A DNA stretch of 64,000 nt, from the NCBI RefSeq assembly GCF_030532965.1, contig NZ_JAUNKC010000017.1:1-64000 (forward strand). The letters are read 5' to 3'. Positions 49,876 to 58,551 of the stretch are shown here, in pieces. The notes beneath the pieces are model-generated. The model had not been told where the DNA came from. It saw only the letters and a list, made by a program, of their open reading frames with translations, and did no database searches. Numbering within the stretch: the stretch's first letter is position 1; the number at the start of each line of letters is the position of its first letter. This DNA comes from Corynebacterium sp. Lineage in GTDB: Bacteria > Actinomycetota > Actinomycetes > Mycobacteriales > Mycobacteriaceae. The position numbers were made by a program, and so were the translations under genes.

Positions 49876-51069
49876 GTGCCGCAGCGACACCGCCACAAAG
49901 GCGCGGTCACCCGCCTGGCGTGGCTTGCGTTTCTCGTGGGGCTGGCCGATTTCGTATTCGGCGCGGTGTACGTGACATTGATGCTGGAAGCGGGCCTCGA
50001 TCCGAAACGATTAGGCGTTGGTTTTTTCCTCATGATGGCTATCGCAACAGTCGTGGAGATTTTCAGCGGCGACTTAGGCGATCGGTGGGGACACCGGAAA
50101 CTCGCCTGTTACGGCTTGACGCTGTGGGGGCTGGCGTTGGTGCTCTTCGTCTACGCCGAAACCATGCCGCTGTTGATGCTGGGGGCGTTGACGGTGTGGT
50201 CTATTGGGCAAGCCTTGTACTCGGGTGCGCCGTTGTCGTTGACAATCAATGCGATTCCGCAGCAGGCAGTTACGTGGCGGGATCACGCGGTTCGGTGGCA
50301 TAGCATTGCAGGGTGGATCGGCCGCAGTTGCGGCGGTGCCGTCGTGTTTTTCGGTGTCTGGGTGTTCGACTTCCGCCAATTAGTTGGTGGTGCCGGTGTG
50401 ATTCTCGTGACCCTGGCTGTGTGGTTGGCGCTGAGATGGCCCGAGTCGGAGAAGCACGCGACAACATCAACGTTCACCGGATTTCTGGGTCGTGCTGCTA
50501 CTGGTTGGAACCGCACAGTGACCGTGGCGCTTTGCGTGTCGATGATCGCCGCTGGTTTGCTCTCAGTCATTCTGTTTGCCTGGCAGCCGATGCTCAATGA
50601 AGTAGCGGGCATCGGGGTTGAAATCAACGGTTTGTCGCTACTGCTCATGACGATCTGCGCAGCCCTGGGCGCGTGGGGTTCTAACTGGAAGCTTTCCGCT
50701 TCGCGCTTAGGCCTCGTGTTGGTGGTTGGGCTTTGCGCCGTGTCCTTAAGTTTCGTGGCGTTCGGGGTGTATCCGGGTGCGGTCACCGCGATTGTTGCGG
50801 TTTTGTTGACGGAAGTGGTGATTAGTTTTTGTCTGACGACAACAGTGATCATCGCACACCAGAATTTCGCCGATGAACACCGAAACTTGCAGTGGTCGAT
50901 ATTCAGCGCGGCAATCGGAATGGCGATGGCCGTTACCGATCTCATTTTCGGCCCGGTGTGGTCAGCCTACGGGATGAGCGCGGCGGTTATGTATGTTGGC
51001 TGCGGATTCTTCCTGGCGGTGGTGGTTCTCGCCGCCGTGCTTGTTCACCGTAACGGCTCACTAGTTTGA
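49876..51069 (+). CDS. MFS transporter
   Basis: 397 aa with about twelve membrane segments. The loop between segments 2 and 3 carries the MFS signature (GDLGDRWGHRKLACYG). Substrate unknown; drug or metabolite efflux is possible. The GTG at 49876 is the best start because AAGGGGAG lies 5 bases upstream. It has its own transcript between dnaE and a terminator. Confidence 0.85.
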   Translation: MPQRHRHKGAVTRLAWLAFLVGLADFVFGAVYVTLMLEAGLDPKRLGVGFFLMMAIATVVEIFSGDLGDRWGHRKLACYGLTLWGLALVLFVYAETMPLLMLGALTVWSIGQALYSGAPLSLTINAIPQQAVTWRDHAVRWHSIAGWIGRSCGGAVVFFGVWVFDFRQLVGGAGVILVTLAVWLALRWPESEKHATTSTFTGFLGRAATGWNRTVTVALCVSMIAAGLLSVILFAWQPMLNEVAGIGVEINGLSLLLMTICAALGAWGSNWKLSASRLGLVLVVGLCAVSLSFVAFGVYPGAVTAIVAVLLTEVVISFCLTTTVIIAHQNFADEHRNLQWSIFSAAIGMAMAVTDLIFGPVWSAYGMSAAVMYVGCGFFLAVVVLAAVLVHRNGSLV

Positions 51070-51081
51070 TCGGACACGCAA

Positions 51082-51123
51082 AAGCCGCAGCTGCCAACGG
51101 ATTATTGGTGGCTGCTGCGGCTT
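51082..51123. terminator. bidirectional terminator
   Basis: AAGCCGCAG and CTGCGGCTT form the outer stem, with an inner CTGCCAA/TTGGTGG extension. It separates two convergent genes and has A/T flanks on both sides. Confidence 0.75.
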
Positions 51124-51138
51124 GTTGTAGATGATGCT

Positions 51139-51603
51139 TTAGGAAGACCCGGTTGCCTCTTTGAATTGGGCGATGTTCTGCGAAGATGTTTCGCTGGAAA
51201 GCCGGTCGGAGATCAGCTGGGAAATGGCGCCGCCCGGGCCGGAACTGAGTGCGTCATGGATGGTGCGGTTAAATTCCTTTAGTCCCAGCCGGTAGATATG
51301 AAACGCGGCGAAGACTGCGGTGCCGATGCCGCCGACGAGGAGAAACAGGTCCAAGGGAGTACTTCCAGAAGAGGACCAACCAGTGTCGGAGGACTTGTTT
51401 GACGTCACAGGTGGCTTCGGGGAAGGAACGTCAGGTGTGGTGGTTTCACTGGCTTTGGCTGTGCCGGTAGCTGTTGCCGTGGCTTTGGCTGTGCCGGTAG
51501 CCGTGGCGGTTGTTTCACCAGTCGCTTCTTGGCTGACGGCTGGCGCGATGGAACCGAGGGCCACTGCGGTTACGGTGGTTAAAGCGATGAGGGTGCGTTT
51601 CAT
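51139..51603 (-). CDS. secreted one-TM protein with Thr/Ala-rich repeat
   Basis: 154 aa. Signal peptide with an AVSQE cleavage region (~25), then a Thr/Ala-rich low-complexity segment that contains the repeated ATATGTAKA-type block, a Ser/Pro linker, one membrane segment (PLDLFLLVGGIGTAVFAAF) and a basic C-terminal tail of ~45 residues with FNRTIHDALSS. It is predicted to sit in the membrane with the low-complexity part outside. No family recognised. It is encoded 39 bases downstream of a gene with the same architecture, so the pair probably arose together or work together. Confidence 0.75.
   Translation of the reverse strand: MKRTLIALTTVTAVALGSIAPAVSQEATGETTATATGTAKATATATGTAKASETTTPDVPSPKPPVTSNKSSDTGWSSSGSTPLDLFLLVGGIGTAVFAAFHIYRLGLKEFNRTIHDALSSGPGGAISQLISDRLSSETSSQNIAQFKEATGSS
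51450..51509. repeat. 30-bp tandem direct repeat
   Basis: Two copies of a 30-base unit starting TGGCTTTGGCTGTGCCGGTA (51450-51479, 51480-51509), differing at a few bases. It lies inside the gene and encodes the Thr/Ala repeat in frame. Confidence 0.85.
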
Positions 51604-51642
51604 GAAAACCTACTTAATCTTGCGGAGACTTTCCTGGCGTTG

Positions 51643-52059
51643 TTAGCGACGCAGGAAATCCTTGGCGCCAGGAATGAACTTGAAGACAACAACAAGCGCA
51701 CCAGCGATAGCGCTCAACAGGGAAACGACGGCGGTGGCGATCTTCAAGTGGTCGGCGTCCATTGAACCCAGGCGAATCAGGGAACCTTTGTCGTCAAAAT
51801 CGAGGGAACCGGAATTAGAGCCAGGGCCAGGCGCGCTGCCCTTATCCTTATCGGTTTTATCGTCAGAGCTAGCGCCAGAGCCGGAGTTGGTGTCGTCTTT
51901 CTTCTTTCCGTCGTCCTTGCTGTCGGAACTTGCGGCGGAGTTCTCCGAAGATAGGGTGGTGGTTGCTTCGGTTGCGGTTTCCTGGGCAAAGGCTTGGCCG
52001 GGGGTGAGCAATGCGACGGCGGTCAGCGCGGCGATTGCGGTAGTACGGATGGCACGCAC
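51643..52059 (-). CDS. secreted one-TM protein with acidic low-complexity region
   Basis: 138 aa from the GTG at 52059, chosen because GAGGAG lies 6 bases upstream and because the signal peptide then begins RAIRTTAIAALTAVALL. After cleavage near AFAQE comes an acidic/lysine low-complexity stretch (SDSKDDGKKKDD, DKTDKDKG), then one membrane segment (ATAVVSLLSAIAGALVVVF) and a short basic tail (FIPGAKDFLRR). The layout mirrors the downstream gene. Function unknown; an envelope or mycomembrane-associated role is possible. Confidence 0.75.
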   Translation of the reverse strand: MRAIRTTAIAALTAVALLTPGQAFAQETATEATTTLSSENSAASSDSKDDGKKKDDTNSGSGASSDDKTDKDKGSAPGPGSNSGSLDFDDKGSLIRLGSMDADHLKIATAVVSLLSAIAGALVVVFKFIPGAKDFLRR

Positions 52060-52267
52060 GGGGATCTCCTCAAATAAAACTGGGATGATGTCACGATCAG
52101 TTGTAGTCAATGGCCTAGGTTATCAGGTCGAAACTGTTATTAACAGTAATTAGGTGTTGAAAGCCGCAAACTCTCACCTGTCTCACCGAACGTGGTGCGA
52201 TCGGTTAATAGCGGGGCTAATCGTGCGGTTGGTTGATGCTGGTTGTATTCGAAGTATGGAAACGGTC

Positions 52268-52273
52268 TATGCT
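52268..52273 (+). promoter_or_regulatory. -10 box of ilvA
   Basis: TATGCT ends 8 bases before the ilvA ATG. Confidence 0.4.
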
Positions 52274-52281
52274 GTAAGGCT

Positions 52282-53592
52282 ATGAACAAAACCGCAGAGC
52301 ATTCGACCGCCACTGCTAGCTCCTTCGCCGATGAGGCGATCCACGCTGCCGATATTCAGCTGGCACAGGCACGAATTTCTGCGACCATCGCCCCCACGCC
52401 GCTTCAGTATTGCCCCCGGTTGTCCAACCTCACCGGCTGCGAGGTGTACCTTAAGCGCGAGGACCTCCAGGACGTGCGTTCCTATAAGATCCGTGGCGCG
52501 GTCAACGCCATTTCGCAGCTTGACGACGCCCAACGGGCCGCAGGTATCGTTGCGGCTTCTGCCGGTAACCACGCCCAAGGGGTGGCGTTGGCGTGCCGGA
52601 CGATGGGGATAACCGGGCACATTTTCGTCCCGGCTGCCACCCCGAAGCAAAAACGCGATCGGATCATGATCCACGGTGGCGACAACGTGGAATTGGTGGT
52701 CACCGGCGCCAATTTTGATGAAGCGTCCCAAGCAGCGCACGCTTTTGCCAAAGAAACCGGCGCGACGGTGGTGGAACCTTTTGCGGACCGGGATACCATT
52801 ATCGGCCAAGGTACGGTCGCCGCCGAGATTCTCGCGCAGCTCAGTGCCTTAGGCAAGTCGCCGGACACGATTGTTGTTCCAGTTGGCGGCGGCGGATTGA
52901 TTTCCGGCGTTTTAAGCTATCTCGCGGAATTAGCGCCCCGCACCGCGGTGGTGGGGGTGGAACCCAAAGGTGCCGCGAGCTTGGCGGCGGCGTTGGCGGC
53001 AGATGGGCCCGTGACCTTGGACAGCATCGACCCGTTTGTCGATGGTGCCGCGGTTAAACGAATCGGCGATCTTAATTACAAGATCATTGAGGCTAACCTC
53101 GGTAGGTTGCACCCTATGGTGGTGTCGGAAGGTGCCGTGTGCACCGAGATGATCGAGCTGTATCAAAACGAGGGAATCATCGCGGAACCGGCTGGGGCGT
53201 TATCGGCCACGGCCTTGCACGAATTAAACCTCACCCCAGGTGAAGTGGTGGTGTGCATCATTTCCGGCGGCAATAACGATGTACTGCGGTACGCGGAAGT
53301 GGTGGAGCGTTCCTTGGTGCACCGGGGGCTGAAACACTATTTCCTCGTGAATTTCCCGCAAGAACCGGGGCAATTGCGTAGTTTCCTATCCGATATTTTG
53401 GGCCCAGATGACGACATCACGCTTTTTGAATATCTCAAGCGCAATAACCGGGAAACCGGGACCGCATTGGTGGGATTGCAATTGGGTAAGGCCAGCGACT
53501 TCGACGGCCTTATTGAGCGCATGGAAGCCTCCCGGATCACCTGCCAGCACTTGAAACCTGGCACCCCGGAATACGAATTCGTCGTGAGCTGA
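52282..53592 (+). CDS. ilvA: threonine dehydratase (L-threonine ammonia-lyase)
   Basis: 436 aa, the length of C. glutamicum IlvA as I recall it. A PLP enzyme that deaminates L-threonine to 2-oxobutanoate, the first step of isoleucine synthesis. The PLP lysine is Lys69 in VRSYKIRGA; SAGNHAQGVALA and the phosphate-binding GGGGLISG are present. A short C-terminal regulatory (ACT-like) domain (from HYFLVNFPQEPGQLRSFL) is the site of isoleucine feedback in this family. The ATG at 52282 is chosen over upstream in-frame codons because of length and the -10 box in front. It converges with treZ only 3 bases away. Confidence 0.97.
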   Translation: MNKTAEHSTATASSFADEAIHAADIQLAQARISATIAPTPLQYCPRLSNLTGCEVYLKREDLQDVRSYKIRGAVNAISQLDDAQRAAGIVAASAGNHAQGVALACRTMGITGHIFVPAATPKQKRDRIMIHGGDNVELVVTGANFDEASQAAHAFAKETGATVVEPFADRDTIIGQGTVAAEILAQLSALGKSPDTIVVPVGGGGLISGVLSYLAELAPRTAVVGVEPKGAASLAAALAADGPVTLDSIDPFVDGAAVKRIGDLNYKIIEANLGRLHPMVVSEGAVCTEMIELYQNEGIIAEPAGALSATALHELNLTPGEVVVCIISGGNNDVLRYAEVVERSLVHRGLKHYFLVNFPQEPGQLRSFLSDILGPDDDITLFEYLKRNNRETGTALVGLQLGKASDFDGLIERMEASRITCQHLKPGTPEYEFVVS

Positions 53593-53595
53593 TTT

Positions 53596-55227
53596 TTAAG
53601 GCAGCGCAAGCCACAGCACCGACCACGGGGCGAGGGCCACGGTGCCACCGAGGCTACTACCCGCTTCATGGGTTGCCGGGGAAGCGAACACCACGGTAGA
53701 TTCCGCCAAGCGGATGGAAGGCGCGAGTCTGTGGCAATCCTCTTCCGTCAGGTCCACCGGTTCGTGAGAGCAATTCGCCAGCAACGCGTGGTCGGCACCC
53801 ACTAACGCAATCACGGAACCTCCCGGAATATGTGCTACTTCCTGGGAACGGATCGGGTGGGAGCGTCGCAAAGCTAAAATACTGCGGTAGCCATCTGCCA
53901 CTACCGGGTCGCCGCGAAAATCCAACACTGCCTGGTAAAACGCCTCCGGTGAGGTGGGATCAATCGGTGGCTGCGTCAAACCGTGTTCGATAAACATCCG
54001 GCCACGAAACCACACAGTGTCGTGGCGAAGCTGCGCGCTTTCGTGGTCGCAAAAGAACGGAAACGGCGTTTGGGCGCCGTATTCTTCACCCATAAACAGC
54101 ATCACCCACGCATCAAGGGCTGCGATTAGGGCGATCTTGAATATTTGTTGCTCCGCAGAAAGCGACATGCTTGGCCGATCTCCCCGTGGCCGATTTCCCA
54201 CCTGGTCGTGGGTGGTGGTGTACACCACGCTCGGGTAGCGTAACTGCAACTGCGCAACCAGTTGTTCTACCTGGCCAAAGTCGGCGAAATACGCGTGCGA
54301 TTCCCCGGACACCACGGTATGCAGGGCATGATGCAACTGGTCGTTCCACTGGGCGTCGACAGGCAAGTTCGCTTCGTCCTGCAAATCCTCGGCGATCATC
54401 ACCCCGGGCAGCTCGGAAAATTCCCGAAGGATCCCTTTATCGGCATAGGCATGCGTTGCATCAAGCCGCAGCCCATCAACCCGAAACTCCGTCAACCACC
54501 GGTTCGCCGCCGATAACACATAGTGCCTAACCTGCGGGTTACTCAGATTAACCCCAGCACCCCACGGCGTATCCGCAGTGGAATACGGACCGAAGGCGTT
54601 GACGTAATTGCCCTCCATTCCGAAGTGGTTATACACCACATCAAGGATCACCGCGATGCCGTGGGCATGCGCCGCCTTCACCAACCGCTTTAACCCCAGC
54701 GGCCCGCCATAGCGCTCGCTAACCGCATGGAACAGCACACCATCGTAACCCCAATTCCATCTCCCACTAACCGGCTGCACCGGCATTAACTCAATGGCAG
54801 TCACCCCCAACTCCGCCAGGTACGGCAATGCGTGCTCCACCCCGGCAAAATCACCGGAATCAGAAAACGTCCCAACATGCAGCTCATAGATCACGTCGAA
54901 ACACGGCTGAAACGCACCGTCCGCACCCCAATCGACATCGGAATCCACAACAGCGCTGAAACCCGCCACCTGCTCTGGTTGCCACTGAGACTCCGGATCG
55001 GGAAGCACCTGCGTCCAACCAGTGGACTTCAGAAGCCGAAACCCATAGCGATCCCCATGCGCAGCCGGAGCCCTAACGTGGAAAAACTCACCTTCATGGG
55101 CCATCGGCAGCGATTCACCCCGCAACACCAATTCCGCCGATTCGGCATACGGCGCCCACAATCGAAATTCCCGAACCTTCCGGCCAGCCGAATCAAAGGT
55201 GGGTGGATAAACCAGCGAAATAGACAT
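53596..55227 (-). CDS. treZ: malto-oligosyltrehalose trehalohydrolase
   Basis: 543 aa GH13 enzyme that releases trehalose from maltooligosyl trehalose, the second step of the TreY-TreZ pathway; trehalose is needed for corynebacterial mycolate transfer. It has an N-terminal CBM48-like domain (FRLWAPYAESAELVL), then the barrel: WNWGYDGVLFHA, DVVYNHFG, VDGLRLDATHAY (nucleophile Asp ~253), MIAEDL (acid/base Glu ~280) and TTHDQVGNRP (transition-state Asp). The ATG at 55227 follows a TAAACT box by 7 bases. TreY, the partner synthase, is not in this window. Confidence 0.95.
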   Translation of the reverse strand: MSISLVYPPTFDSAGRKVREFRLWAPYAESAELVLRGESLPMAHEGEFFHVRAPAAHGDRYGFRLLKSTGWTQVLPDPESQWQPEQVAGFSAVVDSDVDWGADGAFQPCFDVIYELHVGTFSDSGDFAGVEHALPYLAELGVTAIELMPVQPVSGRWNWGYDGVLFHAVSERYGGPLGLKRLVKAAHAHGIAVILDVVYNHFGMEGNYVNAFGPYSTADTPWGAGVNLSNPQVRHYVLSAANRWLTEFRVDGLRLDATHAYADKGILREFSELPGVMIAEDLQDEANLPVDAQWNDQLHHALHTVVSGESHAYFADFGQVEQLVAQLQLRYPSVVYTTTHDQVGNRPRGDRPSMSLSAEQQIFKIALIAALDAWVMLFMGEEYGAQTPFPFFCDHESAQLRHDTVWFRGRMFIEHGLTQPPIDPTSPEAFYQAVLDFRGDPVVADGYRSILALRRSHPIRSQEVAHIPGGSVIALVGADHALLANCSHEPVDLTEEDCHRLAPSIRLAESTVVFASPATHEAGSSLGGTVALAPWSVLWLALP

Positions 55228-55302
55228 GCCCCCAAGTTTAACCAACAAGCACAGGTGAGAGGTGAAGATTGTGAGCCTTTTAAAAAGCCGGTGGCGGTGT
55301 TT

Positions 55303-55308
55303 TAGACT
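55303..55308 (+). promoter_or_regulatory. -10 box of the YigZ-family gene
   Basis: TAGACT ends 8 bases before the ATG at 55317. Confidence 0.45.
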
Positions 55309-55316
55309 AGCAACCT

Positions 55317-55943
55317 ATGTACCGCCGCCCCGTAGCTGATGAAGAATTCTTCCACCAACTGGAAATAAAACGCTCAAAATTTCTCACCTTCATCACCCGC
55401 GTGGAATCGGAAACGAACGCACGAGCATTCATCGCCGACATCAAGCGCCGCTACCCGGATGCCAGGCACCACTGCTCGGCCTATATCTACCACGTCGACG
55501 ACGCCAACCCCGTCGAACGATCCAGCGACGACGGCGAACCCTCCGGCACCGCCGGAACCCCCATGCTTGACGTGCTACGCGGTTCCGGGATGCTGGACAT
55601 CGCCGCCGTCACCGTGCGGTACTTCGGCGGCATTAAACTCGGCGCCGGGGGACTAGTACACGCCTATTCCGACTCCGTCGCCCAATGCCTCCCCCTTGTC
55701 CGCGCGGTCACTCGCAGCCGCAAAGAACTATATACCGGCCACTTCAGCCACGCGGCGGCAGGACGGGTGGAATCGGAACTACGCAGCCGCGGCATTGCCA
55801 TCTACGACGTCACCTACGGCGCAAACGTCACCATCACCATGGCGATAGAACCCGGCACCTCCGACGAACTCACCGGCCAGGTAGCCGCCCTTTTGGGCGA
55901 ACAACCACACTTGCGTTCCTCCGGCAGTGCATGGGTGGAATAG
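55317..55943 (+). CDS. yigZ: YigZ/IMPACT family protein (UPF0029)
   Basis: 208 aa. The N-terminal IMPACT domain is clear: EIKRSKFLTFI, HHCSAYIY, SDDGEPSGTAGTPMLDVL and VTVRYFGGIKLGAGGLVHAY. The C-terminal part is a ferredoxin-like DUF1949-type domain. The family is conserved widely, possibly linked to translation, but its function is not settled. Start supported by the -10 box upstream; the next gene follows 11 bases after the stop and is probably co-transcribed. Confidence 0.92.
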   Translation: MYRRPVADEEFFHQLEIKRSKFLTFITRVESETNARAFIADIKRRYPDARHHCSAYIYHVDDANPVERSSDDGEPSGTAGTPMLDVLRGSGMLDIAAVTVRYFGGIKLGAGGLVHAYSDSVAQCLPLVRAVTRSRKELYTGHFSHAAAGRVESELRSRGIAIYDVTYGANVTITMAIEPGTSDELTGQVAALLGEQPHLRSSGSAWVE

Positions 55944-55954
55944 AATAAGAAACC

Positions 55955-56188
55955 ATGACACTTCAACCACGTCCCAGCAATCCCATCGAACAACGTAAAC
56001 AAGCCGTTCGGCGGTACTCCCGGCTGGCGCTGCAAACCGGCGTCGGTACCGTCGGTACCGGATTAGTGCTCTGGGCTTTATCGGGCCAGCTATCGGTGTT
56101 CGTATTTTTCCTCCTGCTCGGCATCGCCGGTGTCGGGTACTTCTGGCGCAAGGTCAACCAGATCGTCAACCACAAAGACAACTACTAA
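55955..56188 (+). CDS. small membrane protein (77 aa)
   Basis: Two hydrophobic segments (VGTVGTGLVLWALSG and SVFVFFLLLGIAGVGYFW) follow a basic N-terminus. No family recognised. It lies between the YigZ-type gene and the S4-domain gene (17-base gap) in a likely three-gene operon. Confidence 0.7.
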   Translation: MTLQPRPSNPIEQRKQAVRRYSRLALQTGVGTVGTGLVLWALSGQLSVFVFFLLLGIAGVGYFWRKVNQIVNHKDNY

Positions 56189-56205
56189 AGACCGTAAGGC
56201 CACGC

Positions 56206-56601
56206 ATGACACTGGACTTTTCAGCACACTCCGAACCGGTACGCATCGACTCCTGGGTGTGGGCGGTTCGGCTGCTGAAAACCCGTTCCGCCGCCGCAGA
56301 CGCCTGCAAGGCGGGACACGTTAAACTCAACGGCCATTCGGTGAAGCCGTCGCAGCAGGTAGTCCCCGGCGACACCGTCACCGTATGGGCGGATCACCGG
56401 CTCCGCACGGTAGAGGTTGTTGCCACCATTAAAAAACGAGTCGGCGCACCCCTAGCCCGCAGTTGCTATATCGATCATTCGCCGCCACCGCCGGACAAAG
56501 AGATCATCCTCTCCATGCCGCGCCGGGATCGCGGCGCCGGTCGGCCGACGAAGAAGGAACGCCGTGAAATCGACCGGCTTCAGGGGATACGCCGCCGCTA
56601 G
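56206..56601 (+). CDS. S4-domain RNA-binding protein, Hsp15-like
   Basis: 131 aa. The S4 domain (RIDSWVWAVRLLKTRS to VVPGDTVTVW, residues ~13-62) and the basic C-terminus (PKKERREIDRLQ-like) match the HslR/Hsp15 family, which in E. coli recycles stalled 50S subunits carrying a nascent chain. A related role is inferred. It ends 20 bases from the convergent relS. Confidence 0.88.
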   Translation: MTLDFSAHSEPVRIDSWVWAVRLLKTRSAAADACKAGHVKLNGHSVKPSQQVVPGDTVTVWADHRLRTVEVVATIKKRVGAPLARSCYIDHSPPPPDKEIILSMPRRDRGAGRPTKKERREIDRLQGIRRR

Positions 56602-56621
56602 GGCGTTTTACGCAACCGGCA

Positions 56622-57641
56622 TTAGGAAGTAGGGGATTCCTCGGTCATTGCGGCTTTCAGCTGCGCTAACCGCTTGCGCAGTCGACCGCGGCGCTGGGCA
56701 GAATATTTGCCAGTGGTTCCGGTGCGTTCGATGTGTTGCTGTCCGTATTTATCCAACAGCAGATCATCGATGATGCGCACATGCCCCGGCTGGAACCGGT
56801 ACCCGAGAGCACGTTGCACCCGCTCGACGGCTTTATCGGCAAGCAAGTCTTTGAGCTGGGCGACCGTGGTGATCCCATTGGCGTGCAATAGTTCTTCCAG
56901 CCACTGGTAATGCTCTGACCGGGACTGGGGAAAACGATTTCCCTGCAACACGGTCAGAACCCCAGGTAGCGTTTTGGCGCTGAATTCGACGTCAAAATCG
57001 GAATCGCTTGAAACGGGGGCGGGTTCTTTCACTGCGGCGATCATGTCGAATTGCTGATCCGCCAATTCGATGAGTCCGGCGGCGAGGGTGAACGCGCGGT
57101 CCACTTCCGGGGCCAGTTCGTCGCCGCTTCGTTTATACCGAATGTCGTGCTCAAATTCCGCCCAAGCGTGTTGGAGGACGGTTCTAATCTGAACCTCAAA
57201 TTCCCAGCCGATATAGTCGCGCAGTTCTTCGACACGGGTATCGACTTTGAGAATAAGATGATGCGAGCCGTATCCGAAGTCGCCGGTTAACCGGGTTTGC
57301 GCGGCCTTGTCGACGCTGCGCACCACCTCGAACATGTCGCTTAATGCGTCGACAATCTGCGGGATTTCCGCGGAATGATAGGTGGTGATTCGTACCCCGA
57401 TGATGTCGTGAATATCGGACCACGGATCGGGATAGACGAGACTGTTGTCGGCGCGGCGTTTCTTGGCCTTGGCGCGCAGCGACCGCCATTCTTTGATCCG
57501 GACGCTGATCCTGTCGTAGGTGAGACCGAATTCCGAAAGAACATCCTCGATGGCATCGGAAAAATCTTGCGCAGCCGTGGGGTGGGCTGAAAGAAATGCC
57601 TGGTAGTTGCGGTGCAACTGGGAAATATTGGCGCTATTCAC
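56622..57641 (-). CDS. relS: small alarmone synthetase (RelA/SpoT synthetase domain)
   Basis: 339 aa without an HD hydrolase domain, so a synthesis-only enzyme making (p)ppGpp or pGpp from ATP and GDP/GTP/GMP. Synthetase motifs: RIKEWRSLRAKAKKR, SDIHDIIGVRITTY, FGYGSHHLIL (nucleotide-binding loop) and WEFEVQIRTVLQHAWAE. The gene neighbourhood matches that of relS of C. glutamicum as I recall it. The C-terminal ~130 residues form a helical extension (PQSRSEHYQWLEELL) that is longer than in RelQ/RelP of Firmicutes. ATG at 57641. Confidence 0.88.
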   Translation of the reverse strand: MNSANISQLHRNYQAFLSAHPTAAQDFSDAIEDVLSEFGLTYDRISVRIKEWRSLRAKAKKRRADNSLVYPDPWSDIHDIIGVRITTYHSAEIPQIVDALSDMFEVVRSVDKAAQTRLTGDFGYGSHHLILKVDTRVEELRDYIGWEFEVQIRTVLQHAWAEFEHDIRYKRSGDELAPEVDRAFTLAAGLIELADQQFDMIAAVKEPAPVSSDSDFDVEFSAKTLPGVLTVLQGNRFPQSRSEHYQWLEELLHANGITTVAQLKDLLADKAVERVQRALGYRFQPGHVRIIDDLLLDKYGQQHIERTGTTGKYSAQRRGRLRKRLAQLKAAMTEESPTS

Positions 57642-57714
57642 GGGGCTTGTTCTTTCGGTTTTACTAAAACGGTCGACGTACCAGCAAGACAGGATACTCA
57701 GTTTCGGCAGTTTA

Positions 57715-58413
57715 TCAAGCGACCCGCCGGATTAAGGATTGTGCTTTTCGACGCCTTGCCGTCGCCGGCAGCGTTGCGGTGACCGGTGGTGCCGGTTGAG
57801 ATGCCGGTGGCCGTGTAGAAGGAAAACCACCCCGGTAATAGACCCGCTGGGCACTGGTAGGGCGAAACATTTCGGTACTTGATAACCACGATTCGATGTC
57901 CACACGATCGTCCCGTAAGCCGACCGCCAAGAGGATGTCGGTTGTTGGTAGGTAGAAGCACACCTCCTCGCCGATGAGAGTGCAAAGGTGAAAATACAAC
58001 GTATTAAACGTATGCGGGTGTGCCAGCCAGGCGGTAGGGGAGCTATGGCGAAAATCTACCTGAAGCCCCGGTGTTTTCTGGTCGCTGAGAAACCTACTGG
58101 GGCGAGTGCGAACCGCGACCCCATAACCATCACATTCCAGTGCAATCATATTCGTCGCGGCCCGGTTCCACGCCTGGCGCGTGGTCAGGTTCATGGCGGC
58201 TAGCGCCTCGTGACTGAGGATCGTCGAACCGCACCGGAATTGCGCCCGCAGCGTGGCCGCCAGTGCCACTTCGGCGGGAACCGAATGGTAGCCATCCGTG
58301 CTGCGTTCGTCGGCATTTGCGTCACCGGATTCAACCAGAGTCAAACCCAAATTGGCTGGTGCAAGTTGCGCCGATGGTGGTGTGATTGCGGTGGAAATGG
58401 ATGCGACAGTCAT
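57715..58413 (-). CDS. conserved hypothetical protein (232 aa)
   Basis: No family recognised. Residues 45-100 contain a helical block (AALAAMNLTTRQAWNRAATN-like) and the middle holds FLSDQKTPGLQVDFRHS and WLAHPHTFNTLYFHLCTL. The C-terminus is Pro-rich and basic (TARRRKAQSLIRRVA), which could bind nucleic acid. A TATAAAG -10-like box and ACGAGG ribosome site precede the ATG at 58413. It lies between relS and the exonuclease gene, all on the minus strand. Confidence 0.7.
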   Translation of the reverse strand: MTVASISTAITPPSAQLAPANLGLTLVESGDANADERSTDGYHSVPAEVALAATLRAQFRCGSTILSHEALAAMNLTTRQAWNRAATNMIALECDGYGVAVRTRPSRFLSDQKTPGLQVDFRHSSPTAWLAHPHTFNTLYFHLCTLIGEEVCFYLPTTDILLAVGLRDDRVDIESWLSSTEMFRPTSAQRVYYRGGFPSTRPPASQPAPPVTATLPATARRRKAQSLIRRVA

Positions 58414-58551
58414 GAGCCAAACCTCGTTTCGTTAAAAACCCTTTATATTGTTTGACTCACTCACGTGGCGGTTTGGTTCCCTGTTGGAGGAAAAAACTTT
58501 CCGACCGCCCCCAAAAATGGAATTTTCCTAGCCGTTTTTATGGGTGGGTGA

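Noticed and set aside
49740..50303. 187-aa plus-strand open frame overlapping the MFS gene
   Set aside because: Arg-rich shadow frame; the MFS frame has clear membrane segments and a ribosome site.
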